A stretch of DNA of 64,000 bases from Gnetum montanum (Eukaryota > Streptophyta > Gnetopsida > Gnetales > Gnetaceae), in NCBI GenBank assembly GCA_015680685.1, contig MNCI01011846.1:67760-131759 (forward strand), given 5' to 3'. The notes under the pieces are model-generated. The model searched no databases. It saw only the letters and a program-made list of their open reading frames with translations, and was not told where the DNA came from. Shown here piece after piece: positions 45,326 through 56,790 of this stretch; the first letter of the stretch is position 1; the number at the start of each line of letters is the position of its first letter. The position numbers were made by a program, and so were the translations under genes.

Positions 45326-47754
45326 GTGCTTGAAGGTATTAGATGTAGAGGATGAGGATACTAGACATGTAGGGTGATCAACTAAAGTAGATTGTGAGGG
45401 ATAGAGAGGACTGCTAGCCTAGAAGAAAGGTCATTTCCTTGATCGATAATCTAGACCACTTGGTTGAAAAATACAACCCTTGTAGCATTTCATTGTTGTA
45501 GCTATGAAGGAATTTCACCTAGAATGGATGGAGTAGGAGGTAACTGAGTTGAAGGTGGAGGTGTAGGTGTAGAGGGATGTGGAGGATGATAAGGATACAG
45601 ATATGGGTTGTCCCCTTGAGTAGATGGTGAATGTGTTTGGTGGTATTCTAGAGGGTAATAGTGATGTTGGAATGATGCATGACTTGCTAAACTTTTAGGG
45701 GATACAGGTTGCTAAACATAGTACTCGTATGGATCTAGTTGCCTATAAGGGTACTGCTGCCTTGGCGGTGGCATTCCCCATGATTGTGGTTGGTACCACT
45801 ATTGGTACTATTCATAAGGTTGTGGAGGAGTTCCACTTGGGTAGTAATCTTGTTATTGCTGGTGGAACTGTCTTAGAATGCCTTGAGGATAAGGTAATCA
45901 TCTTGGAGCTTGTCTACGTGCTAGGTGGGGGTTCAATGCATACACTTTAGATTCTTGTAAGTGTAACACCACAGGGCAACATCCCTTTGGATGTTCATAT
46001 TGATAGATGTCACATTCAGTTTCATCATCGAAGTCAGACTCCATAACTTTCTCTACTACTATAGCTTTTCCCTTACCTCTTTGGTAAGTGCGTTCAACAT
46101 CTTTTTGCCTCCTGCAATTATGATAACTATTTTGCTCTTTTGATTCTTCGGCAATCTTCAAAATGGTTTGAAAATTTTCATCCAAAGAGTTCCATAACTT
46201 TTCAACCTTGGCTGGAATGCCAAAAATAGATTTTTGGATAGGCAAGGTCTTTTTGTTCATCACTTCATTAAGTGGTGGCTCCTCCTCATCACAAAATCAA
46301 ACCTCTTATTTTCTGATGGATGGGTCCCTATTGTACTCTTCAGCACTCTTCCTTTTTCATTGCTCACCTTCTTCTTTTGCTACCTACTTAATTAGTCTTT
46401 GGATTTGATGAGCTTTTATTTTAGACAACCTCCCTTGGGCATACACCCTAAGGGTTCTTCTTGTTTTTGCCCTGAGCCCATCTATAATGTGGTGAAGTTG
46501 TTTCCTTTAAGAGTAACCATGGCCAGGCCATCTATGTAAGAGTGAATAGTATTAGCCCATGGCAGCATCCAACGGTTCACGTGCTCCTTGTTTCCAGCCT
46601 TGGATTTGCCTTCTCAGGTTAGACACTATAGAGTACATTTGATATTTGTTATTGAATAGTTCTAACATGGTACTCCATCTTCAAATAGATTCTGGTTCTA
46701 AGGACCGGTACCAGCTTTCAACTTCCTTAATGAGTGTTCTTAGAAAAAGCTTGAGTTTCTGCCACTTGTTTTTGATGTTTTATAAGTCACAAGCATCTTG
46801 AAAATCTTGTAGATGTATCTATGGATCAAAATTGTATCCCCCATCAAATATTGGGATATTGTTCATGTTTAGGCACTTGATTTGACTATCCTTTATATGC
46901 CTAGTTGGAATTCTTATTGCCTTCTTAATGTTAAGCATACTTTGAGTCACCAGTAAAGGCTCATCATCATCACTGTGTTGGTGACATCGATGATGGTTTC
47001 AACCACCCCTTCAATTTTGGTGGCCTTCATGGTCATTATTATTTCATTGATCACCTTCATCATGGTTGTTTCGATGGTGGCTTCCATGAGAATTGTCAGA
47101 TGAAGAGGAATGTTTAAAATCAAATGAAGAGGATGAAGAGGAAGGTGGACTACCACTGCCATTGCGGTGTCTACCATCACTCTTATGCTTTTTATGATCT
47201 CCATCATTAGATCCCTTGTTATTTCGATGTTCACTTGATTCCCTACCTTGGCTATAACTCTTCCTTGAACCTGGTTTATGAATAGTTGATTGTAGGGTCA
47301 GGTTCATACCCTCACCATCATTAGCAAGGGGTGGAGTATCTTCATGTTCAGAACCTTCCAAGGAAGGATTCTTATTGTCCTCTTAATCTAGTAGGAATAA
47401 GGGGTTAGTGTAATGTTTTCCCTTTGTTGCTTCATGGAGAATCTCCTAACATTTGTCTCATTTGCATTGTGTTTTAGTGGGATGATAGTTCCGAGTGTCA
47501 TATCCATCCACAACGTACTCTTCATGAAGACTTGCTATGCCCAATTTCTTAAGGGTTTTAATTAGCATTCCTAGCATAGATATATTATGGGGAAAAACAA
47601 CATTTCCCTCCATATCATTCCATCGCATATGTTCATCTTGATGTAGGATGAAGGTGAAATTTGGCACAAACTCATCTAGATGAATGTATACCACCTTGCA
47701 TTCCTATGGGATCGATGGTTTAGTATCATCATGATTACAAGAGGAAGAAGACAT
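45326..47754 (-). pseudogene. gag: gag of element D
   Basis: The ATG is at 47754-47752 (MSSSS). The N-terminal block is at 47694-47458 (FVPNFTFILHQDEHMRWNDM). A Ser-rich, then His/Arg-rich stretch lies at 47361-46950. The gag domain is at about 46840-46400, with stops. The C-terminal block is at 46263-45898 (TLPIQKSIFGIPAKVEKLW). Its knuckle reads CDIYQYEHPKGCC, with the second Cys changed to Tyr. A Pro/Tyr-rich linker follows, then the deletion into RT. Confidence 0.8.
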
Positions 47755-47886
47755 TTTGTAAAACAAAATGAAATTGTCAGTGTGCTTTTATAATTTATGT
47801 ATAGCAAGAATGATATGACCTTAAGTTCGTACAATGATATTAGTGATATTCACATAGACCTAAATAGTGCACATTCCACAAACAAA

Positions 47887-47905
47887 GTCCCTGACAACGA
47901 TGACA
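47887..47905 (-). other. Primer binding site of element D
   Basis: The minus strand reads TGTCATCGTTGTCAGGGAC, one base after the LTR's terminal CA. It is recognisable as a decayed TGGCGCCGTTGCCAGGGAC. Confidence 0.8.
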
Positions 47906-47906
47906 A

Positions 47907-48834
47907 TGATGAGTGGCGAGGTACCCCTATGCCCAACCATACAAATCAGGAAGCATTCACATGCAACTTGATTGAATTTTGTAGACTTTATCATTTCCAG
48001 TGCACTAGCCCTTTAGGAAGTGAATCTAACCTTAAAGTTAATTTTTGTCCTCCCAATTACACTTGTGATGTTCGTTGGTATGGTTAAGTGTAACTGAGGC
48101 ATATGATTTTTATCATTTTTCATTTTATGTTTTAGGTGATCAAAATGTAGGTAAAATGAATTTGATTAATTAATCTAAATTAATTAATTAACTACTATTT
48201 AACTAATCCTGAAATAAGTATCTATTCCCACTTTCTGTACATGTCTTGAACCCATGTATCCATTGCTGGGTGACTAAACACTATGCTACTAGGCGTACCA
48301 AGCGATAACACTGCTAGGATTACCAAGTGAATATGTGCTATGCTCAAAGCGATTGTACTTATGTATTTAATATCTAGCTTAATAATCTCATTAACTCAAT
48401 TGCTAGAAAATAATTGTGAAATAATTGAAAATAATTAACAAATAATTAAAAACATTGAATGCATAAATAAAAGTGTTAATCTATTCAAAGTGCTACAAGG
48501 TTTATTAGAAAGCTCATCTTTATTGCTACACACACTATCGTGCTTAGGTACAATAATGCTTGAATAAAGATCCACATACTTAATGACTCCTATTGTGGGC
48601 ACTCAAGGAAAAAATTCTAACTTTCAAATGGAAAAAATGCAAGAGCTTTGCTACTACTAAAATCTGGACTCCCCATAAATGTGGCTAGTAGGCACATATT
48701 TATAGGCAACATACAGACACTGTGTCAACGAGGCATCATCGACGTAGGTCGAAATTCATCGACGTGGCCTTGTGAACATGGTTGGCTATGTTGATGAGGC
48801 CTCGTCAATGCAGCCAATCAATGATGACTCATCA
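47907..48834 (-). repeat. 5' LTR of element D
   Basis: 928 bp, TGATGAGTGGCGAGGTACCC to GATGACTCATCA on the plus strand. On the minus strand, GGCC-centred dyads with GTTGATG/CATCGAC arms (48722-48815) sit just upstream of CCTATAAATATG (about 48694-48705). AATAAA and the long U5 follow. The outer flank ATAGT (48835-48839) is the expected target duplication, but the partner is lost with the 3' end. Confidence 0.88.
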
Positions 48835-49352
48835 ATAGTTCATGAAGCATTTAGGACCCTAACCTTACCTAGATCATAGCCTTGATTCCTTTTTTCCAAC
48901 AAACTAGATGAGTTCATTTTAAAATTGTAATTAAATATTGCATAAGACAACTTTGTTAAGGAAGTACCTTAGAATGATATCTTACCTAGAACTTGACTTT
49001 ACCAATGCATTTGAGATGTTCAAAAATTCTAAGTTTAACCATTTAGTCATTATAATCAATTATAATGATCGAGATATTAAATTTTTAGTTTGCACATGAG
49101 TTTGAACATTTAAATTGTGAAGCTATGTTGAGTGATGCTTGAATATGATATGGATCTTATAAGTTTAAACAAATTTTAATTTGAAGTTCCTAAGTATTGG
49201 TTATGAGTATTTGAATCTCATGGGTATTAATTGGAGGGAGAAAATAGGAAATAGACTTTTGAAAATAATATCATCATGATCCTAGCCTTGTCTCAACAAA
49301 ATGGGATTGGTTAGGATGATGATGATGATATTTTCATAAGTTTATTTAAAAG
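48835..49352. other. Unassigned DNA with LINE-tail-like segment
   Basis: This is 518 bp between LTR D and LTR F with no gene. Its right end (about 49262-49335) reads ATATCATCATGATCC, CCTTGTCTCAACAAAATGGG, ATTGG, then an ATG repeat. It resembles the segment at 29297-29352 and the GTCCCAACTAAATGGGGTCGG-like tails common at plant LINE and SINE 3' ends. Confidence 0.5.
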
Positions 49353-50285
49353 TGATGAGTAGTGAAGGGTACCCCTATGCCCAACCATATGAATCACAGA
49401 GCGTTCACATGTAATTTGGTCAAATTCTGTGGACTTTATAGTTTCTAGTGCACTTATCTTTTAGAAAGTGAACCTTGCCCTAAGGTCATTTGTTGTCTTC
49501 CTAATTACACTTGTGAAGCATAATGGTATGATTAAGCGTAATTGAGGCATATAATTTTTTGTCCTTTTGTGTTTTATGGTTTTGGTGCTTGAAGATAGAG
49601 ATAGAGTAATTTAATAACTAATTTAATTTAACTAACTAACTAATCTTTAACTAAACGTAACATAAGCATCAAGTCCCTCTTTCTATACATTTCTTGAGCC
49701 CACGTATTTCCTACTAGGTTACCAAGTGCTATGCTACTGGGTGTACCAAGTACTAATGTTGCTAGGATTACCAAACAAATATGTGTTAGCTTGAAGTGGT
49801 CGTACTTATGTATTTAATCTATATAGCTTATCTTGCTTAATTAGCTTAATTACTACAAAATATTAAATAATTAACTGAAAGCATTAAATGCATAAATAAA
49901 TATCTAAACTATCCAAAATGCTACAAGGTTTATTAAGAAGCTTATCTTTATTACCGTACACACTATCGTGCTTAGGTACAATAATGCTTGAATAAAGATT
50001 TGTAAACTTAATGACTCCTACTATGGGCACTTGGGAGAAATATTCTAACTTTCAAATGTAAAAACTACAAGAGTTTAGTTACTATGATGAATTTGATGCC
50101 CATAAACACTGTTGGGAGCTTGTATTTATAGTTTTTTCTCTAGGGCTATGTCAACGAGGCCTTATCAACATAGAAAATGCTACATTGATGTGGCTCCATT
50201 GATGAGGCAACACCATGTAAACGGGACCTTGTTGATGAGGCTGCATCAATAGGGGTCCATCAACATGATACTTTAACAATCATCA
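49353..50285 (-). repeat. 3' LTR of element F
   Basis: 933 bp, TGATGAGTAGTGAAGGGTAC to TTTAACAATCATCA on the plus strand. The polypurine tract follows at 50286-50297 (minus strand GTCGTGGGGGTA). A TATA-like CTATAAATACA is at about 50121-50131 and AATAAA lies in R. It shares its layout with B and D. Confidence 0.88.
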
Positions 50286-50501
50286 TACCCCCACGACTGA
50301 ATGAAAACTTGTCCTTAAGTTCTTTTACAAAATTAGGAAGATATGGGATTATTGATTTAATGTTAATAAAAGAAAAAAAACTAACTTGATAAAATTGAGT
50401 GCTCAAGTGTGTACAAATCAACAAATTACAAAAATTGTGGTGTTCATAACACAAAATTAAACACCATTACATTACTCTACAAAAAATTTGGACTACACAT
50501 C

Positions 50502-51298
50502 TAATGAGTGTCTAGGTACCCCTACACCCAACCATAAGAATCACTAAGGCATTATGCATGATTTGGTCGAGTTTTGTGGACCTATAGCTATCTACTGCAC
50601 TAGTTCTTCTAGGTGAAATGGGCATTGAAAATGTTTGTTGTCTTCCCAACTACACTTGTGAGGCTTGAGGCTATGGTTAAGGTGTAATTAATGTATATGA
50701 TTTTTTATTGTTTTATGTTTTATAGATGTAATTTCCTACAACAAGAATGAAGAGTAGAGTAACTTAAAATCTAACTTTTTTATTGCCTATCTAGCCTAAC
50801 ACAAGTAACCACCCCACTTTCCTAAACACATATAACACTGATGGGCTACCAAACATTTAAGTGTTGCTGGATTACCAAGTACTATATGGATGTTGGAAGT
50901 GGTCATGCTTGTGTTCATTAATTGCTAGAAATAAATTACTTAATTTAAATTCATTTAAGTAGAAAGCATGAAAGTAAAGTGCATTGAAAGAAATAGTAAT
51001 CTATTATCAGTGTTGCAAGGATTGTCAAAAGAGTTCATTTTATTCCCATCACACTACTGTGCTTAGGTACATCAATGTTTGAACAAAGAACCATACACAC
51101 TTAGACTCCTTTTGTAGGCACTTAGAATATATTCTAACTCTAAGGAGAATAAATGGCAAGAGCTTCTCTACTTTGACTAACAACTAACTTGAAAACTATC
51201 CAAAGACTAGAGCCCAGGCACAGTATTTACAGGCCTAGAGTATATACCTTGATGTTGCATATGCGACATAGTGATAGATGATAAAAACATGTTCATCA
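50502..51298 (-). repeat. 3' LTR of element E
   Basis: 797 bp, beginning TAATGAGTGTCTAGGTACCC (TG decayed to TA) and ending ATGTTCATCA on the plus strand. The polypurine tract complement TACCCCCACA follows from 51299. Confidence 0.88.
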
Positions 51299-52104
51299 TA
51301 CCCCCACAATTGAATGAAAAATCATCCTCAAGTGAACAAGAGGAGGAACAAGTTCTTTACAACACATATTGGGTAGGTATGGGATTATTAATTGACATTA
51401 CAAACTAACTTAGATGGAACAACAGACTTTGAGTGCCTAAGTGTACAGAATTATAATTTTTACAAAATGGGGTGTTCATGATAAGAGAAGTGAACATCCT
51501 AGATAACACTAACATACAACACCTCTTGACAAGAAGAGAATGAGAGAGAGAAGAGTTTCCACAATCACAAACGATCCTCATTGTGTGGTACAGCTGCATC
51601 ATCCTTGGTGAAGATAGTCCTACTTCCAGTCCATGCTTCCCACTGTAATCACAATAGAATCATAAATTAGTATGCAATGTGTAACACATAGTGGTTAAAT
51701 GCCTTGTCTCATCGATGGCTACACTTGTCTAGGTTGTGATTGTGGTAGATTGATTCCTTGAGTAGTGTTAGTAGGAAGGCTGAAAAAATAGGGTAAATTA
51801 GATAAGCGGTCCATGAAATTTGAAAAAATTTAACACAAGGAAATATTTGAAGAGGGTATAAGAATTCATAATAATAAAAAGGAAACTTCACTGAAAACTG
51901 TTGTGAAGATGTGCATAATTAGATATCATTGATGGGGTAAACAAAAAGAATTTGATTGTAAAAGTGTCTAAGGGTAAAAAACTTAACTAACCCAATCGAA
52001 AGATATGTATGTGGGTCCTTTCCAAAGTAGGCATAGGCATTGTATGCCCTTGCATAACTTCAAACCAAAGAGTCCATGGGCTTTATGGATGATTAATGGT
52101 TACA

Positions 52105-52257
52105 NNNNNNNNNNNNNNNNNNNNNNNNNNNNNNNNNNNNNNNNNNNNNNNNNNNNNNNNNNNNNNNNNNNNNNNNNNNNNNNNNNNNNNNNNNNNNNNN
52201 NNNNNNNNNNNNNNNNNNNNNNNNNNNNNNNNNNNNNNNNNNNNNNNNNNNNNNNNN
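52105..52257. other. Assembly gap (153 N)
   Basis: A run of undetermined bases next to the spacer tandem repeat of element E. Repeat collapse is a likely cause, so the true length may differ. Confidence 0.95.
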
Positions 52258-52261
52258 ATTT

Positions 52262-52460
52262 TTTTTTTAAAAATGGAAACCACACCATGCAAAGATACAT
52301 ACATTTATTTTGTCCAAGAGGTGTGCTTTAAATCCTCATTATTTTTTTTCTGATGAGAACCACACCAAGTAAGGACGTTTGCATTTATTTTGTCCAAGGG
52401 GTGTGCTTTGAATTCTCATCATTGTTTTTTTTCGATGAGAACCACACTATGCAAGGACTT
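52262..52460. repeat. Spacer tandem repeat, two to three visible units (element E)
   Basis: Three GGAAACCACACC/GAGAACCACAC segments (about 52274, 52356 and 52439) alternate with two TTTATTTTGTCCAAGAGGTG/TTTATTTTGTCCAAGGGGTG segments. The period is about 82 bp. B has one unit and D two; more units may lie in the gap. Confidence 0.75.
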
Positions 52461-53090
52461 ATTCAACTTCCTTATTGATCAGCACGAAATGATAAGAAAT
52501 TCATGAAAACACATATGCACCCAGGCAAATAGAAAGGCACAAAGAATACCAAATCCCATTGAAGCCACCCTTCCCAATTTCAAAAACTACCAAAGTCACA
52601 AATTTATTAAAGTTTTATTAATGAAAAAAGGACTACACATTTCTAGAATAAGGAAAACCATAGAGTTTATGGATGGGTGGATGTTTTGGACTCACTGCCT
52701 ATTGAATGAAAAAGAAACCATGTCCTAATTATTCATAACAAAATTCAAAGCCAGAAACCAGACACCAGCAATCAAATAACAAAAATAGAACATGTCACCA
52801 TCAATCAACACATTACCAATGCAACTGCCAGTTATTAACAAAAAGTTAGGAAATCACACCAAATAAAAGAAAATATAAAAGAAAGTGTAAAATATTCAAG
52901 AAATATCAAATGTACTAACGATGGTGTAAAACAAAAATTAGAAAATATTAATAGCGTAAAAATAAAAAGGTGTAAAATAAATAATGTGGAAAATATTAAT
53001 AGCGTAAAAATAAAAAGTGTGTAAAACAAAATCGTTTGAAAAATTGAGGAGCCTCTTTGTATGGTTAACATGAGTGGCCATCTCCCCCAC

Positions 53091-54330
53091 GACTAAGTTG
53101 AAAAGAGGAGATTCGAAATATGGAGTGTGGTTGTCCATTTGATGAGATGCTTATTGTGTTAGCTGGCATATGCTTATGGAAAGGTTTGATTTGTTGAGTG
53201 TTGACCACCTATTTTTTATTTAGGCTCTCATGCTTGTAGATCATCATGGCCTTAGAAGGAAAAGTTTCATAAATAATGTAAGGTCCTTCCCACAACATTT
53301 GAAACTTAGTTCGTTGAGGTACATGTGTGGGGTTCCAGAAGAGAACCTTATCTCTTGGTTGAAATTTGAATTTTCTAATTTTTAGGTCATGACACTTTTT
53401 GTTATAGGCCTTGTGCAACTCATTAGATGATAAAGCTACTAATTGATTTTCATCTAGTAGGTTGAGATTCATTAGTCATTCTTTTTGGGCTAGACTTAAG
53501 TCAAGGTCAAGGTCACAAGCAATTGAAATTGTACAAAGCTTAGATTGGATAGGAAGTATTGGTAATTTCCCATACACAAGCTCATAGGGAGAGTAGCCTA
53601 TAATAAGTTTCCATGTTGAGTAGTAGGCCCAAAGGGCATCGTTGAGTTTTGTGCTCTAGTCTTTCCAATACTTACTAATAGTTCTTGTTAGTATCCTTGT
53701 GATTTCCCTATTGGTAACCTCAGCTTAACCATTAGCTTAGGAATGGTAAGGTGTTGTGAGTTTATATTCAACCCCTAAGCATTACATGAGTTTACGAAAA
53801 GTAGTGCCTGTAAAATGAGTTCCATTATCAAAAATAATGCATGTGGCACACCAAACCTATTTACAACATTTTGTTGTACAAATCAACCAGTATTAGAGGA
53901 TGTACAATTGATGATGGCTACTACTTTTGTCCATTTTGTACAATAGTCAATAGTGACTATGATGTACACCTTTCCATTTAACATGGGTGTGATAGGACCA
54001 ATGAAATTAATGCCCTAGATGTTGAAGGGTTCTAGCAGGTTGAATCCATTATTGAGGTGCCTCCATTTGAGTAGTCATTCCACCATCTTGTTGGCATCGT
54101 TCACAAGAGTGGATATAATGGTGATCATCTTTGAAGAGTGTTGACTAGTAATACCCTACCAATAGGATTTTAATGGCCATGCATCTCCCAACATAATGTC
54201 CTCCACAAGGACCTTCATGAGTATCTTGGAGTACGTGTAGTTGATTGGCATCAAGAACACACCAACAAACCAGGCCATTTGCACACACCTTATAGAGGTA
54301 TCCATTGATCTCCAGGAAGTGCTTTACTTA
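53091..54330 (-). pseudogene. Integrase of element E
   Basis: The C-terminal part is an open 87-residue stretch (53472-53209) with DKVLFWNPTHVPQ and LWEGPYIIYETFPSKAMMIY, the GPY module. The core is visible upstream (TTPYHS, AEVTNREITRILT near 53740), and SCERCQQDGG of the zinc region is near 54100. The catalytic Glu context is kept here, unlike D. Other stops break the frame. The post-GPY tail (PYFESPLFNLVVGEMATHVN) is conserved with B. Confidence 0.77.
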
Positions 54331-54479
54331 GTGAACAAACTATTGTCTCTTCTGGTGGTCCAATCCTTGTGGCATCTCCTAAGTGAGAAGATAGGTGAGA
54401 ATGCCATCATATCATTTTGGCTCATTAGGCATTTGTTTAGTTATAGCTGCAGCAAAGAGGAGTTCATTAGGAAACATAT

Positions 54480-54960
54480 TAGATAACAAAGCTTCTTCCT
54501 CTTTTTCATCTCATCGCAACCAAGACAAGTGATCGATGACCACATTCCTAGTGCCCTTTCGATCTACCATTGTAAGATCAAATTCTTGCAAGATTAACAA
54601 CTACCATATGACATGGGGGCTCATCGTTGGCTTATTCATTAGGAAACAAATGGCACTGTGGTTTGTGTGCACAAACACCTTGTATCCAAGCGCATAATGC
54701 CTAAAATTTTCTAGAGCAAACATCACCACCATCAATTTTTTCTCTGTAGTGATGTAGTTTAGTTATGAACCCACAATAATTTGGCTAGCATAGTGGATGT
54801 ATTATGGTCATTTCTTGTCATCTAACTATGTCAACACAACTCCCAAGGCATAATTTGATGTGTTAGTCATGATATGAAATGGCTTGGACTAAAAGGTGCT
54901 TGTAGAATTGGAGTTTCTACAAGCTTCTCTGTTAGTTGTTGGAATGCTTTCTCAGATTTT
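54480..54960 (-). pseudogene. RNase H of element E
   Basis: The blocks NYITTEKKLMVVMFALENF, then YKVFVHTNHSAICFLMNK and MSPHVIW are present. The HTDH motif reads HTNH as in D. Stops and frameshifts occur. Confidence 0.75.
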
Positions 54961-55830
54961 GTTGTCTAGACAAAGGAAGCATCTTTCTTTGTTAGCTTAA
55001 CCAATAGTTTTACGATCTTAGAGAAATTCTCTATGAATCGCCAGTAGTAGCTAGTATGTCCAAGGAATGACAAAACATCTTTAACTATTTTTGGTTGATG
55101 GGTTATTCCTTGGATGATCCTTATTTTCTCTAAGTCCACCTTAATTCTAGCTTGTGATATTTTGTGCCCTAGTACAATGCCCTCATGGATCATGAGATGA
55201 CTTTTTTTTCCAATTGAGCAGCAAGTTAGTTTTGACACATCATTTTAGCACTTGCTCAATGTAGTCTAGGGCTTGCTCAAATGTAGCTTCATAGGTGGAG
55301 AAGTTATCCATGAAGATTTCCACACCACTATCGATCTACTATTGAAAAATGCTCAGGACTAGGCATTGGAATGTGGCAGGAGCATTGCATAGACCAAATG
55401 ACATCTTGCAATATGCAAAAGTCCCCCATGGACTCGTAAATGTTATCTTTTCTTGGTCTTTTAGTGTAATTTGAATTTGGTTATAGCCACTATAACCATC
55501 TAGAAAGCTATAGTAGTAATGTCTGGATATTGTGTCAAGCACCTTATCAACAAATGGCAATAGAAAATGATCCTTGAATGTTGCCATATTTAGTAATCAA
55601 AAATTGATGTAGACCTACCACTTGCCACCTTTTGTTGGTACAATTATAAGTGGGCTAACCCACTTGCTATCTGCAATGGGATAAATGAACCTTTCCTTGA
55701 GAAGTTTCTCAATTTTCTCCTTGATGATCTACTTCAGTTTAAGGTTTAATTACATTTGTGGCTATCATTTTGGCTTCATGGCTGCGTCAGTGTAGATGCA
55801 ATGTTGGCATATCCTAGGATCAATCCTTGT
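54961..55830 (-). pseudogene. Reverse transcriptase of element E
   Basis: An open 82-residue stretch (55587-55339) carries KDHFLLPFVDKVLDTISRHY, SFLDGYSGYNQIQI and FAYCKMSFGLCNAPATFQ, the cleanest RT core in the window and close to Athila-type RT. The next motif is FMDN (about 55305), not FMDD. A second open stretch (55238-54966) covers the thumb/connection (LGHTSYYWRFIENFSKIV). The aspartate change and stops make it inactive. Confidence 0.82.
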
Positions 55831-56479
55831 GAGTTTAGGATATGACCAAGCAAAACCTGCTGATCATCTTTCAACTATCTTTAATAGCATCTTTTTCTAC
55901 TCTAGAGTAAGTTTTGCATTGATTATAACTGGCTTCCCATTTTTCAAAAAAAAAATAAATATTCCATTCTAGCCAATAGAATTTTCAATTCGAGGGGCTC
56001 TTGCTTGAATTTTTTAGGAATTTCCAACTCTTCCCAACGAGTATAATCATTTTTGTCATCAAAGAGTTAGTGATGAACTTGCTCAAGTTCATCCATGCTC
56101 ATGATATATGCAGATGTTAGGCTCTCACTTGGTTTCATGAAAAGTGTGCTACTTTTAGAATTAGTGGTTAGCCACTGGGTGCCCTCCTATTTTATGGTTG
56201 CTACTTATAGACACCTTTGAATTTCTATTTCTAGCACACATTGCTTGCATGCAAAGGTAGATGCTTGCTTTATGACCTAAAGTTTCTACACACAATTGCA
56301 CATTGTATCACTATACACAATGCATGAAACTGTCTTCTTCTCGATCTTTCCAAATGGGTTTTCATTAGATATCTCCAGGGAGATATCTCTAGTGCTCCTT
56401 CTTGCATCAACAGTGCTCAACTATGTCCTTCCCATGATGAATGGAAAATCCCCTTTGTAGTTCTTCACTTTGATTACTA

Positions 56480-56790
56480 GGAAATTGGTAGGATAAGACC
56501 ACCCAAGATAGTGGTCATAATGTCTTCTACCAATCCTAATGGAACAGTGATGGACTAGTCTGCTAATTCTAATCTTATGTTGCTCTTCTTAAGAGGAGGC
56601 AAGTTCCAGGTAGTGTACATCTCATGAGAAGTTAAATTAATACTAGAGCCTGAATTGAGAAGAGCCTTGCACGATTTGTTTCCAAAAATTTGTAAATTAA
56701 TTAGATGACTTTCAAGATTGGCTAATTTCCTTGGAAGGTTTCTTGCATGGATCCAGTCAAACATAACATGAGTGAGCATTATAGTATGGA
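56480..56790 (-). pseudogene. Protease of element E
   Basis: An open stretch (56779-56555) reads MLTHVMFDWIHARNLPRKLA, then CKALLNSGSSINLTSHEM and YTTWNLPPLKKSNIRLELAD. The active-site DSG is NSG: the catalytic aspartate became asparagine, one G-to-A change. The frame joins the gag linker upstream (SSTSNSFGPSS) without a break, supporting a gag-pol fusion. Confidence 0.8.

Larger units (their letters stand above)
40205..48834 (-). mobile_element. Element D: minus-strand copy lacking its 3' end
   Basis: In plus coordinates it starts abruptly within the first part of ORF3 (40205) next to the LINE fragment. It then contains spacer, integrase, RNase H, RT, gag, primer site and a 5' LTR (47907-48834). 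The 3' LTR and most of ORF3 are missing. An internal deletion of about 1 kb near 45325 removes the protease and the RT approach. Its RT keeps FMDD and long open stretches, so it is one of the better-preserved copies. Confidence 0.85.
51299..53090 (-). other. 3' noncoding region and spacer of element E
   Basis: No gene is visible. The first 350 bp after the polypurine tract include a GA-rich patch (51529-51556). From about 51650 the sequence matches the spacer of B from about 12645, so ORF3 is deleted precisely between its flanks. The assembly gap and a tandem repeat lie further in. I could not find the dyad-TATA module of B here. Confidence 0.65.

Noticed and set aside
52005-52353. Open frames running through the 52105-52257 region
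   Set aside because: They are open only because the run of N contains no stops. There is no coding evidence.
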